DNA of 50,293 nucleotides from Paenibacillus tianmuensis (GTDB lineage Bacteria > Bacillota > Bacilli > Paenibacillales > NBRC-103111): the NCBI RefSeq assembly GCF_900100345.1, contig NZ_FMTT01000047.1, forward strand, positions 1 to 50,293, written 5' to 3'. Numbering within the stretch: the first letter of the stretch is position 1; every line of letters begins with the position of its first letter. Made by a program: the position numbers and the translations under genes. This document shows, piece by piece, positions 42,229 through 50,293 of this stretch. The notes beneath the pieces are model-generated. The model searched no databases, was not told the origin of the DNA, and saw only the letters and a list, made by a program, of their open reading frames with translations.

Positions 42229-43953
42229 ATGAAATTAGATTTATTCATGAATACCAGACGATTAAAAGTTTCAATCATTTCTTTGATTCTAATAATACTT
42301 GTTTTATCTGTAATTAATAGTACATACTACAATTTTACTCGTAATGAACTATTGAAGCAGCAAGTTGAAAAAATGAAAATTCAAGCCACAAATATTAAAA
42401 TTGCCATTGAACTCTCGCAAAAAGGAGAGAAATATGTGGAAGGGATGGTAGCCCAGAATTTAAGAACTGTCTCTCTATATGTCCAGTCCAATGTAGATCC
42501 GGATATCGAAAAGGTCTCAAATGAGAAACTTAAAGAACTAAGTCAGAATTCTGGAATTGATCATATAACATTGTTAAGGCGATCAGGTGATGACATTATC
42601 GGTTACCGATCTTCTGAGCCTAAAGAAATAGGAATGAGTTCCAAGAGATGGGGAGGTCATTGGTTTCGTGCATTTAATCAACTATTTGAATATAAACAGG
42701 TAGACGTTCCGGACGGTGAGATCTTGCCAAATTTTTGGGCCGGTCCTTGGAGTACTTCCAGCACTGATCCGAGCAGTGTCGATAAATGGGGTTATTATTA
42801 TGACGGAACAACCAATTACATTATTGATCCATATGTTCATGATAAAAGTATACGACAATACCAGAAAGATACTGGTGTTGATGCTACAATTCAACAAATG
42901 ATCAAGAATACCAATGTGACGGAAGTAACCGTTTTTAATCCACCCATTTTTCTCAAAGAGAAAGAAGCATATCAAGAAAATGGACATGTTTGGCATGAGG
43001 ATCGAGAGGTGCTATTCGGAACATATAGCCTGGTAGATAACAGAGACGCAATGTTTGTAAAACAGGCCTTAGACACAAATGTCGAGAAAACGTACGAAAC
43101 AATGATGAATGGTACCGATATCATAAAAACATTCTTTCCGCTTCATCTTGATGTACCAGTTGTTGTTGGGCTTGTCACCGATTTGTCTTCGTTAAATTCC
43201 TATATGAAAAATCTGCAAATTAAAATGGTAATCCTAATTGGGGTAACTACAATCGTTGCGTTAGTAGTCTTTATGCTTATCTCCAGGTATTACACGAGAA
43301 ATAAAGAGGCAGCAGTACAATCCGTTCAAGAGGTTTTTGTTGGAAATATGGATCAACTCTTCACTACTTTAAGAGAACAAAGGCACGATTTTAATAATCA
43401 CATTGCAACCATTAATTCGCTGGTTCATCTTAAAGAGTATGAAGAGTTGAATAAATATACAAAAGAGATTGTGGGAGAAATAACAATAGTAAACGATATC
43501 ATAAATATAAAATCACCGGCCCTTTCAGCATTAATTCAGGCTAAAATAACCCAGGCATTGAAGAAAAGAATCACGCTGGACCATAATATAATAAATATGG
43601 AACAATTATCACTGGGTGCAATTAAAAGTACAGACCTTGTAAAAATACTTAGTAATCTTATCGATAATGCCTTTGAAGCAGTCGAGACACTGCCTGAAAA
43701 TGAACGGTATGTTGAATTGAACGGGTATATCAAGCAAGACAAACTATATTTCAGCGTCTACAATAAGGGGACCCCTATCCCAAGCGAGCAGATTGGTAAG
43801 ATGTTTGAAAAAGGATTCAGTACTAAGAAAAGTAATAACAATAGTGGACTTGGATTATTTATTGTTCAGAGAATTATTAAACAATATAAGGGAAAGATTT
43901 TAGTCATGCCAATGCAAGAAGGTAACAAGTTCGAAATCATTATTCCTTTATAG
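42229..43953 (+). CDS. GHKL sensor histidine kinase
   Basis: The 574-residue product starts at 42229 (MKLDLF) behind CAGGAGG. One membrane helix (about 12-33) is followed by an extracellular sensing region of about 290 residues, a second helix (about 330-352), and a GHKL-type kinase. The phosphorylated His386 is in LREQRHDFNNHIATINSL, and the ATP-binding domain has KILSNLIDNAFEAVE and NSGLGLFIVQRI. This layout resembles CitA/DcuS- or AgrC-type kinases whose partners are often LytTR regulators; one lies nearby at 45304-46086, on the other strand. The signal is unknown. Confidence 0.85.
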   Translation: MKLDLFMNTRRLKVSIISLILIILVLSVINSTYYNFTRNELLKQQVEKMKIQATNIKIAIELSQKGEKYVEGMVAQNLRTVSLYVQSNVDPDIEKVSNEKLKELSQNSGIDHITLLRRSGDDIIGYRSSEPKEIGMSSKRWGGHWFRAFNQLFEYKQVDVPDGEILPNFWAGPWSTSSTDPSSVDKWGYYYDGTTNYIIDPYVHDKSIRQYQKDTGVDATIQQMIKNTNVTEVTVFNPPIFLKEKEAYQENGHVWHEDREVLFGTYSLVDNRDAMFVKQALDTNVEKTYETMMNGTDIIKTFFPLHLDVPVVVGLVTDLSSLNSYMKNLQIKMVILIGVTTIVALVVFMLISRYYTRNKEAAVQSVQEVFVGNMDQLFTTLREQRHDFNNHIATINSLVHLKEYEELNKYTKEIVGEITIVNDIINIKSPALSALIQAKITQALKKRITLDHNIINMEQLSLGAIKSTDLVKILSNLIDNAFEAVETLPENERYVELNGYIKQDKLYFSVYNKGTPIPSEQIGKMFEKGFSTKKSNNNSGLGLFIVQRIIKQYKGKILVMPMQEGNKFEIIIPL

Positions 43954-44029
43954 CAAAACTATTTTTCTCCTATGTCATGAAACAAGCTGACGACAGTTTC
44001 GTTTAGACGCCAGCTTGCCAAGGAGCGAA

Positions 44030-44218
44030 TTAAGTAATCTGCTCTCGGATTTCTTTGGGGATTGTTTTAAGAAAGAATTCCAATTGTTCAGGCCTTATGA
44101 ATTTTAGCATCTTCTTTTTTTGTTTAATGCTTAAGTCCGGGTTACAAAGCGCAGTTCTAACTCGTTCTTGAACCGATCCTTGGATGCCACTTCGATATCT
44201 TTCAATGTCATTGTTCAC
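44030..44218 (-). CDS. Small charged protein, unknown function
   Basis: A 62-codon frame starts at GTG 44218, eight bases after AAGGAG, and begins MNNDIERYRSGIQGSVQ. It could also start at ATG 44239, which overlaps the stop of the glycosyltransferase gene (TAATG) but lacks a ribosome site. The product is hydrophilic and charged (IKQKKKMLKFIRPEQLEFFL). No family is recognised. It is the last gene of the run on this strand. Confidence 0.6.
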   Translation of the reverse strand: MNNDIERYRSGIQGSVQERVRTALCNPDLSIKQKKKMLKFIRPEQLEFFLKTIPKEIREQIT

Positions 44219-44238
44219 CACTTTATCTCCTTTGTTCA

Positions 44239-45198
44239 TTATTTACAGTAGGAATCAATGGTGTCTAGCAATATCTCTACATAGCGCCTATAGTCGAACC
44301 ATTTCCTATCGATATGGATTTCTGTATTATCATCAATCATTCGTAACGCTTCACGCGGATTTAAGATATCATATCTTGGCTCGTAAATTTCAGTGAAGGG
44401 TGGTCGTCCATTTACATCCATAGGAATGATGGGTTTTGCCCCAAGCAAGTATGCCTCGTATAATGCTAAGGTTAAGCTTCCGCCGATCGTTACTGAAATG
44501 GCAGCCTTTGCCTTTGACAGCAGTCGGTAATACTCTTGCTGGGGTAACTTCCCAACTTCAATGCCCAAATCCCTCCACAAGCTCACAGGGTAATGGATCT
44601 GCGGCTCAACAGGAGAGGTAATCACGGTTCGATACCCCTTATCTTTGAGTTCCATTGCCATTCTAACCGATAGGTATGGCTGATAGAACTCATTCAATCG
44701 TCCAGGAAATACAACCAATTTCTCTCGGTCTTTCGTTGGTTTGGTCTCATCAATAATTGCATTGATCTTCTCATGATCATATGGAAAGCCAGCTGCAATA
44801 ACTTTAACTGAACTGTTAGGACCCGTTGACCTTTCTCCCCAGTCCAACATCGACGGATTTGTATACAGAATTGCCTTACAAGATGGATGTTGAAAAATCC
44901 ATAATGTACTTGGATCAACGACATTGGTAAAAGGATTCCATACGTCATGCTCCATAATAATGAGATGCTTTGGTGTAGGCTTAGCCTGATGAATCGTTTC
45001 GAATAATGTATATCTTGTAATCAAAACAACATCATCAGGATTTTCGGGCAAATCCGGACTGAATCTAAAATCAACTTTCGCTTCTTGAAGTCCTTTTCTT
45101 AATCCAGATAAATAGTTAGGATACCACGCTGTTTTGTCGGTTGGATCAACTAGTATATGAATCAAGGTCCTATCTTCCCTTCGTAGTCTAGAATGCAA
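44239..45198 (-). CDS. Glycosyltransferase-like protein (GT-B fold)
   Basis: The 319-residue product resembles GT-B glycosyltransferases. Near the start it reads LIHILVDPTDKTAWYPNYLS, and the C-terminal half has KLVVFPGRLNEFYQPY, EVGKLPQQEYYRLLSKAKAA and LTLALYEAYLLGAKPIIPMD, as in the nucleotide-sugar-binding domain of group 4 enzymes. The start is uncertain: TTG at 45198 has AAGGG very close, while TTG at 45165 has GAAGGGAAGATAGG before it. It lies between the LytTR regulator and a small protein, and a sugar-modification role is plausible. The substrate is unknown. Confidence 0.7.
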   Translation of the reverse strand: MHSRLRREDRTLIHILVDPTDKTAWYPNYLSGLRKGLQEAKVDFRFSPDLPENPDDVVLITRYTLFETIHQAKPTPKHLIIMEHDVWNPFTNVVDPSTLWIFQHPSCKAILYTNPSMLDWGERSTGPNSSVKVIAAGFPYDHEKINAIIDETKPTKDREKLVVFPGRLNEFYQPYLSVRMAMELKDKGYRTVITSPVEPQIHYPVSLWRDLGIEVGKLPQQEYYRLLSKAKAAISVTIGGSLTLALYEAYLLGAKPIIPMDVNGRPPFTEIYEPRYDILNPREALRMIDDNTEIHIDRKWFDYRRYVEILLDTIDSYCK

Positions 45199-45303
45199 AG
45201 TCCCTTATTAACTCATATCTTAATTGTAATCCAAAGGAAGTGTCAAATGTCGATTTTCAAAATTATGGAAGTTTCTTGACCAATAATCCTTGTAAAACAA
45301 GGA

Positions 45304-46086
45304 CTATTCTATTTTAGGATTGTCTCGCAACCGAATTTTTGCAAGGTAGTCTGGGTAATATTTGCTGGATAATGGTAGGACATCCATTGAATTAGAGAGG
45401 GTTATATCATAACTTCCTGGGGTATGAATGTTTGCATAAACAGCTCTTATGTACTTTATATTTACTAAATAACTCTTATGAGAGCGAAAAACGTTATTTG
45501 AGCATTGTTTTTCGATTTCCTTTAGCGTTGTGGAGGTTTTTACTATTCCCCCATCAGCAAGATGGATATGAGACAAGTACTTATCTTCTTTTTTTATATG
45601 GACAATAAGATGCTCGGGAATTTGCTGGTCTCTGTATTTATATCTACAATTTATCCATCTAACTTCTGCTTGATTTACCGATGCAATTGAAGTTAGAAGT
45701 CTTGCTTCTGTTCGTTTAACTGCTTCTTGAATAGCTCTAATGAATTTTAATTTGTCTACTGGCTTAAGAATATACCCCACAAAATTTAATTCATATCCAA
45801 TCAATAGATTATCCCTATCTGTATTTCCTGTGACGACAATAATTTGCGGAGTGCTGAAGGATAAGATCTCTTTAGCTGCTGTTATGCCATCTTTTTTATG
45901 TAGACCAATGTCAATTACAATAATATCTGCATTATGTCTTTTATAACTTTCAACCAAACGTTCTCCTGAACTTACAGAATCTATAATTTCAAGATTATTT
46001 ACCTCTTTTAGAAAATGAATAAGTACTTGTCTTTGGAATATATCGTCTTCAGCAATTATTACGGTGTATTTTTTTGATAAACTCAT
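45304..46086 (-). CDS. LytTR-family response regulator
   Basis: The 260-residue product has a receiver domain (EDD near residue 13, phospho-Asp in ADIIVIDIGLHKKDG) and a C-terminal LytTR DNA-binding domain (KYLSHIHLADGGIVKTST, NNVFRSHKSYLVNIKYIRAV). LytTR regulators commonly act with GHKL kinases, and the kinase at 42229-43953 is the nearest candidate, on the other strand. It is followed by the glycosyltransferase-like gene 105 bases on, a possible target. Confidence 0.88.
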   Translation of the reverse strand: MSLSKKYTVIIAEDDIFQRQVLIHFLKEVNNLEIIDSVSSGERLVESYKRHNADIIVIDIGLHKKDGITAAKEILSFSTPQIIVVTGNTDRDNLLIGYELNFVGYILKPVDKLKFIRAIQEAVKRTEARLLTSIASVNQAEVRWINCRYKYRDQQIPEHLIVHIKKEDKYLSHIHLADGGIVKTSTTLKEIEKQCSNNVFRSHKSYLVNIKYIRAVYANIHTPGSYDITLSNSMDVLPLSSKYYPDYLAKIRLRDNPKIE

Positions 46087-46246
46087 TTAGCCCATCTCCT
46101 GTTGAACTCCCAATTCTTAATTAAAGAAAAATTTATGTTATAGAAAAAGTAGGTATCCGAGGGAATCTATAGTGACATGTTAATCTCAAGATTATCAGAT
46201 CGTCAAGTGTATTATTGAAGTTCATTTTTATCGACATTTTCTTGGC

Positions 46247-46299
46247 TCCCCTTTAAGGCTGACCGTAGAATACCCACGGAAACGGTCGGCTTAAAGGGA
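46247..46299. terminator. Large near-palindromic hairpin
   Basis: tcccctttaaggctgaccgt and acggtcggcttaaaggga pair over nearly their whole length, with a 15-base loop. It lies between the ends of two minus-strand genes, about 95 bases after the DUF1648 gene, and no clear T-tract follows. It could be a terminator or a repeat end. The rest of 46087-46394 holds no gene. Confidence 0.5.
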
Positions 46300-46394
46300 A
46301 GTATAATCAACATCCATGACTTGAAAAATATTATACCAAGGGGTTATTCGAAGGGGAGTGGAGTCGTAAAGGCATCGAAATAGCCGATCCTATT

Positions 46395-47480
46395 TCAAAG
46401 GAAGCTAAAAAGAACAATGACTCCTGCAAAAATCAGGGGAGCTATCAAGAAAAACCAGCCGGTCAGCCAGCCCAAATTGACCGTAACCCCGATACCGCCC
46501 CTTTTCTCAACGAACAGCGCCGGATCGTCCCGATTGACATAGAACAATCCCCACTTCCAATGCTCATCCGAACCGGCGTCTGGAAACACGATATGAGTAT
46601 TGGCTCCAGCCATAAGGGCCTGATTTTTTTTCAAAACGATCGGCAAGCTGATTAGGGCGGCAAAAATCAGAAGTATGGCGGCAATCAGTATCCAGTTGGT
46701 CAGACTGGAATCAATAAGCCCCGCAATCGAAAACTGAACAGAAGCAAATAACGCCAGCGAAATTAAAGTAATAAAATAAATAACAGCGGCTTGATAGCGT
46801 CTCGAGCTTCGTCTTATCTTATTGATCGATTCAGACTGCTCCGGATGAACCTGCCGTTTACTTCGGATGAGAGCCTCTTGTACGCCCGCCATAATTAGCG
46901 CCATCAAGCATTGAATGAGATTAGGGGCAAAGATGATCCCGATCGATTTTTGCGCGATTCGATCCACTTGACCGGAAGCATTGTAATGAATAGGAATATT
47001 AGCTGGAATCTGGTCATAGTTCCACGCGACAAAGACAATATTGGCTGCAATAAGCCAAAACGGAATAAGATTCCACATTCTCGAAACCGTTGACCAATGA
47101 TGTTCCGAAGTGTCAACAGCTAAGACGGATGGTTTTTCCACCATCCATTGGTTTTCCTTCTTTAATCGCTTTACCCCTCTGTATCCTTGCAGGTAGATCA
47201 GCATGTGAATCACAAAGTAAGCGGGAATAAGATAAACCATCGAAGCCGTCATAGTCATGACTTCGCGTTGCACGCAAAGAATGGATAGTCCCATCAACAG
47301 GACTGCCGCGATGACGGTTGCAACACAATAATTACGTCTGATCGCAAGCAATTTTGGATGCCTCATATGCTCCTTGGGAATCAATATCCCGAAAAAAACA
47401 CCGGGATGGGACCAAAAAGGAACCAAGGCATTCATGATTATCATCGGAATCCAGATGAAAAACAGAGTTACCAAGGGCAT
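46395..47480 (-). CDS. DUF1648/DUF5808 membrane protein
   Basis: The 361-residue product has about eight membrane helices. The middle has DQIPANIPIHYNASGQVDRI, typical of DUF1648, and the end HWKWGLFYVNRDDPALFVEK, typical of DUF5808. Such proteins are found next to GntR-type regulators in Bacillales, and function is unknown. The start at 47480 overlaps the stop of the small upstream gene (TAATG), so translation is coupled. Confidence 0.87.
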   Translation of the reverse strand: MPLVTLFFIWIPMIIMNALVPFWSHPGVFFGILIPKEHMRHPKLLAIRRNYCVATVIAAVLLMGLSILCVQREVMTMTASMVYLIPAYFVIHMLIYLQGYRGVKRLKKENQWMVEKPSVLAVDTSEHHWSTVSRMWNLIPFWLIAANIVFVAWNYDQIPANIPIHYNASGQVDRIAQKSIGIIFAPNLIQCLMALIMAGVQEALIRSKRQVHPEQSESINKIRRSSRRYQAAVIYFITLISLALFASVQFSIAGLIDSSLTNWILIAAILLIFAALISLPIVLKKNQALMAGANTHIVFPDAGSDEHWKWGLFYVNRDDPALFVEKRGGIGVTVNLGWLTGWFFLIAPLIFAGVIVLFSFL

Positions 47481-47689
47481 TACTCTCCACCTCCGGAGTT
47501 GACAATATCGTGATACACTTCCAGAATTGCCGAATGAATTTGTTCCAGCGAAATGTCACGGTAAATCGCACCCGTGAGGATTGTCCAAAGCGTTACCAGA
47601 TGAAGTCCATCTCCGTGTCGGTCAAGTCTTTCCACACCGGATCGCAAGCGACTTAAGCTAGCAGGCAACTGAGTATGTCGATTAAACAA
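47480..47689 (-). CDS. Small protein coupled to DUF1648 gene, maybe truncated
   Basis: A 69-codon frame from TTG 47689 to the TAA overlapping the next start. It contains LVTLWTILTGAIYRDISLEQ and ends with a Gly-rich tail. No ribosome site is clear for the TTG, and a stop lies five codons upstream, so the 5' end may have been lost. In relatives a GntR-type regulator often precedes this membrane protein, but no regulator motif is seen here. Confidence 0.45.
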   Translation of the reverse strand: MFNRHTQLPASLSRLRSGVERLDRHGDGLHLVTLWTILTGAIYRDISLEQIHSAILEVYHDIVNSGGGE

Positions 47690-47792
47690 AAGGAAAATCT
47701 CTTACATATGACGAATATAAAAATGAAGTCTTATAAGAACAGGCCACGCTTACAACGGTCGGTTCTCAAACATAGAAAGGGTCTGAATAAGG

Positions 47793-48476
47793 ATGATTGG
47801 AATCTTAGCAGGAATGGGACCTAAATCTACGGGTCCTTTTGTTGATTGTGTGGTTGACCAATGCCAACAAATTTATGGTGCCAAGCACGATATGGATTTT
47901 CCTCATATGATGATCTATTCATGTCCAACCCCTTTTTACATGGACAGGCCAGTTGACCATGCTGCTATGGAGAAGGCTATTATTAACGGCGCCCAAAGAT
48001 TGGAACGCACAGGTGTGCATTTCATCGTAATTCCTTGCAATACGGCACATCTCTATTATGAAAATATAAAAACTTCCGTTTCTGTACCGGTGTTAAATAT
48101 GGTGGATGAAACCATTCTCAAGTTGCCAAATAGCGCCAAAAGAGCCGCACTGTTAGCTACACCTGCCACGGTACAATCCGGTATTTATCAACAAGCTTTG
48201 CATAAACTTGGCGTTGATCTTCTACATCGGGATCACTGGCAACATTGGGTGAATGCCATGATTACCAGTATAAAGGCAGGTCAAATTCAGGAATCAATTA
48301 TTCTATGGCAACGATTGCATTCAGAGTTAGTGGAGATGGTAGATATAGCCATACTCGCATGCACCGATTTAAATGTTATTACTAAAGGTGAGCAAACAGA
48401 GCTTGCCATAGTTGATTCATCATTGTGTTTGGCACAAGCTACAGTGAAGAGGTATATGAGCCTAAGTATCAACTAA
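47793..48476 (+). CDS. Aspartate/glutamate racemase-family protein
   Basis: The 227-residue product has the fold of aspartate/glutamate racemases. The start is MIGILAGMGPKSTGPF, and the two catalytic Cys are in FIVIPCNTAHLYYENI and DIAILACTDLNVITKG. It could be an aspartate racemase (D-Asp for cell-wall or D-amino-acid release) or a related isomerase. It is a single gene with its own terminator. Confidence 0.9.
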   Translation: MIGILAGMGPKSTGPFVDCVVDQCQQIYGAKHDMDFPHMMIYSCPTPFYMDRPVDHAAMEKAIINGAQRLERTGVHFIVIPCNTAHLYYENIKTSVSVPVLNMVDETILKLPNSAKRAALLATPATVQSGIYQQALHKLGVDLLHRDHWQHWVNAMITSIKAGQIQESIILWQRLHSELVEMVDIAILACTDLNVITKGEQTELAIVDSSLCLAQATVKRYMSLSIN

Positions 48477-48499
48477 CGAAGTACGATGGCTCAATAAAT

Positions 48500-48545
48500 G
48501 CGGCGGCAGTCTATGACTTTATTTTCAAGTCCTTAGACCGCCGCT
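48500..48545 (+). terminator. Terminator of racemase gene
   Basis: gcggcggcagtct and agaccgccgc form a long stem with an inner gactt/aagtc helix, 24 bases after the stop. The T run after it is weak (TGTTTCATTTT). Confidence 0.65.
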
Positions 48546-48705
48546 GTTTCATTTTGGATTCAGTCTAATACTATTTTTTAATGGGCTATTTTCCCATCAT
48601 TATGCCTCCGCATATAAATGTTGACATTTTTTTGTTGATTCTTCATGTATATTTTACTTAGATGTTCTGGAAAGACATGCCTGTGTTTCCTCGCCCCTTC
48701 GAGTC

Positions 48706-48969
48706 CTACTCAACCCAAAGAGAAACCCAAATAAAAAGGACAACCATCAAAGGCCCCAGCAGAGAACCCACAATAACCGAAATCCAGAACCCTCGTGTCA
48801 TTATGAAGTTTTTTAAAGTATTTCGCTGCATACGCCTGGCTCTAAGTCTTTTCAAGCAGTCTGTCATATAATGTTCTGCGAAAGCTTCGTCACAATGTTG
48901 AAGCTCATTCCATAATTCAGTATGTAAGGCTTGAATCTCTTCACGTTTTTCACTGTCTTTTAACACCAC
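48706..48969 (-). CDS. Small membrane protein downstream of ABC ATPase
   Basis: The 87-residue product starts GTG (MVLKDSEKREEIQALHTE) behind GGGGAG. It has a charged helical first part and one C-terminal membrane segment (FWISVIVGSLLGPLMVVLF). No family is recognised. It is 45 bases after the ABC ATPase on the same strand, so it may be an accessory of that transporter. Confidence 0.6.
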   Translation of the reverse strand: MVLKDSEKREEIQALHTELWNELQHCDEAFAEHYMTDCLKRLRARRMQRNTLKNFIMTRGFWISVIVGSLLGPLMVVLFIWVSLWVE

Positions 48970-49014
48970 AGTAACACCTGCTCCCCAGATAATTAAGGAT
49001 GGAATCCATGCACA

Positions 49015-49692
49015 CTAACAGGAGAGCGTTTCACGTATTAGCCCTTCCTTTGTTAATTGATATACTTCATCACAATGTTTGGCTACCATCGCGCTGTGAG
49101 TTGCAATGATGACTGACACTCCGCCTGTTTTCAGCTCGTTCAGACACATTAAAACGATGAGCGCTGTCTCATCATCCAATGCACCGGTCGGTTCGTCAGC
49201 CACAAGGAGCCGCGGCTCCTTGATTAAAGAACGAATGATACCTACACGTTGGATCTCTCCACCCGACAATTTTTCAATTTTATGGTGGAGCAAATGGTTT
49301 ATCTCGAATAAATAGCTCAACTGTTCAATCCGCTTTGTAATGTTATCGCTATTTTCACGTTTCTTCTCAAACCATAAGGGAACTACGATATTTTCCAAGG
49401 CAGTTAATTTCGGGATCATAGGGCTATGCTGTGAGATGTACCCTATTTTACGCTTACGGACATCACTTAAGTCGTTTAAATTCATTTGGCTCAAATCTTC
49501 TCCATCCAGCATATATTGCCCGGATGTGGTTTTTTCCAACCCGGCCACAATGTTAAGTAAAGTGCTTTTTCCAATACCGCTTTTTCCTTTGATCGCTATA
49601 GTGGTTCCCTTTCCTACGGCCAAATCTACATTTTCAAATACCGTTGAACCTTTAAACTCCTTGGCTATAGATGTCAACGCAACAAGCGGCAT
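49015..49692 (-). CDS. LolD/MacB-type ABC transporter ATP-binding protein
   Basis: The 225-residue product is an ATPase of the LolD/MacB type. Walker A is GKSGIGKST, the signature is EKLSGGEIQRVGIIRSL, and Walker B with the following Glu is RLLVADEPTGALDDET. These act with FtsX-like permeases to move peptides or lipids, or signal across the membrane. It follows a cut permease gene by six bases, so the transporter is probably broken. Confidence 0.9.
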   Translation of the reverse strand: MPLVALTSIAKEFKGSTVFENVDLAVGKGTTIAIKGKSGIGKSTLLNIVAGLEKTTSGQYMLDGEDLSQMNLNDLSDVRKRKIGYISQHSPMIPKLTALENIVVPLWFEKKRENSDNITKRIEQLSYLFEINHLLHHKIEKLSGGEIQRVGIIRSLIKEPRLLVADEPTGALDDETALIVLMCLNELKTGGVSVIIATHSAMVAKHCDEVYQLTKEGLIRETLSC

Positions 49693-49698
49693 ACACTC

Positions 49699-49994
49699 TC
49701 ATCCTTTCAACTGCTGGACAATATCTAGTTTATAGAAATATTTTTGCGTGTAGCGGCCGATCACAAACCACATAATCAAAATGGAAATGCCGACTACCAC
49801 AACAACATAATTAAAGATGATGAACAACGGATCTTTAAGCGTTAGAGCAAGGAGCAACAGAGGCGGAATACAGCCGATCAACTGCAATAAAATGGCTTGA
49901 CGTTTTACGATCCTAACCATCTGCTCCATGCTGACGCCGCTAATCAGCAGCACTTTATAGATATCGATATTTTTGTTGATTGTGATTCTATATA
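49699..49994 (-). pseudogene. FtsX/MacB-like ABC permease, 3' part
   Basis: The frame is open from the IS630 junction at 49994 to a stop at 49699 and reads ITINKNIDIYKVLLISGVSM, then two or three membrane helices (LIGCIPPLLLLALTL, YVVVVVGISILIMWFVI), ending KLDIVQQLKG, which is the typical end of an FtsX-type permease. The 5' part is not in the window because an IS630 element has entered the gene at a TA. A short ORF from an inner start is possible but would lack most of the domain. Confidence 0.8.
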
Positions 49995-50293
49995 AGTTGA
50001 ACTAATGAATTCATTAGAATTAGAACCTAACACAAAGCCGATCTATGATCGACCACCGAGATTTCATGATTTCGTCCATAAACTGCTGAACATTGTTACG
50101 GATTTCGGCCACCGTGTGATAGAACACATTGTTAATTACATCGGATTTCAGCCATTTCCATAACCCTTCAACAAGATTCAATTTCGGACTGTAAGGCGGC
50201 AGGAAAACCAGTTCGAGTCGGCCTTTCATCTCTTCCAAAAACGGCTGCAATAACTTGGCATGATGAATGCGAGCGTTATCCAACACGATGACG
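49995..50293 (-). mobile_element. IS630-family element, 3' end
   Basis: The element end agttgaactaa at 49995-50005 is next to TA at 49993-49994, the target dinucleotide of IS630. It runs out of the window at 50293. The outermost bases match the end of the copy at 2109-2119. Confidence 0.75.
50020..50293 (-). CDS. IS630 transposase, C-terminal part
   Basis: The frame is open to the window edge and starts VIVLDNARIHHAK, with the second catalytic Asp, then LELVFLPPYSPKLNLVEGLW, where the Glu completes the DDE triad. The stop is TAA at 50020-50022. The N-terminal part is outside the window. Together with the N-terminal half at 1340-2044 it would give a full transposase of one IS type, but the two are separate copies. 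Confidence 0.85.
   Translation of the reverse strand, partial: VIVLDNARIHHAKLLQPFLEEMKGRLELVFLPPYSPKLNLVEGLWKWLKSDVINNVFYHTVAEIRNNVQQFMDEIMKSRWSIIDRLCVRF

Noticed and set aside
1..50293. CRISPR arrays, tRNA or rRNA genes
   Set aside because: No regularly spaced repeats, cloverleaf sequences or rRNA segments were recognised on reading both strands.

Overview
The window looks like the chromosome of a Gram-positive, endospore-forming member of the Paenibacillaceae, most like Paenibacillus. This rests on gene content: a SigB-type sigma factor with RsbV/RsbW, YerC/YecD, a NamA/YqjM-type Old Yellow Enzyme, YdbS/YdbT PH-domain proteins, an ErmD-like methyltransferase, an SR1P-type peptide behind gap, a ComQ/ComP/ComA set and strong AGGAGG-type ribosome binding sites. 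No rRNA, tRNA or CRISPR array was seen. The middle (about 4.9-39 kb) is GC-rich with tightly packed operons. Both ends (1-4.9 kb and about 40-50 kb) are AT-richer and hold mobile-element remnants.

Layout. 1-2.1 kb: a graveyard of mobile DNA, with the end of an IS4-family transposase, an internally deleted IS1595-type element with terminal repeats and 8-bp target repeats, a 5' fragment of a group II intron, and the IS630 transposase it interrupts. 2.2-4.9 kb: a Phd/YefM-like antitoxin and a RelE/ParE-like toxin separated by a 1.85-kb gene that fuses a divergent N6-adenine methylase to a type I specificity-like domain. 4.9-8.7 kb: rlmD, dagK, a CbiX/SirB-like chelatase and yerC. 9-19 kb: a Gly-rich protein, namA, a GapB-like gap gene overlapping an SR1P-like gene, two secreted proteins, a GNAT enzyme, ydbS-ydbT, and a ThuA-like gene divergent from an AraC regulator. 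19-26 kb: a Paenibacillus-type palindromic repeat, a DUF559-like nuclease-fold protein, an erm gene behind a short leader peptide ending in Met-Arg-Leu-Arg, a DUF2238 membrane protein, a decapitated GH10 xylanase beside group II intron domains V/VI, and a small gene overlapping a GH26-like gene.

26-37 kb is a general-stress block: rsbV-rsbW-sigB behind a sigma-B-like promoter, a four-gene nucleoside-type ABC importer on the other strand, then a second module (response regulator-PP2C phosphatase, hybrid-looking sensor kinase, RsbV2, RsbW2). In this second module the phosphatase is frameshifted, the kinase seems to lack part of its ATP-binding region, and RsbW2 lacks a key Asn.

37.2-41.5 kb is the most interesting stretch: a ComP-ComA-ComQ operon with a divergent 63-codon gene ending in Ser-Asp-Trp-Gly and followed by a strong terminator, a candidate ComX prepheromone. 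Together they would form a rearranged comQXPA quorum-sensing system. 42-46 kb holds a GHKL sensor kinase, a LytTR regulator, a glycosyltransferase-like gene and a small protein. 46-50 kb holds DUF1648/DUF5808 and racemase genes, then an ABC transporter whose permease is cut by an IS630 element at a TA site. Both window ends carry IS630 halves in the same orientation.
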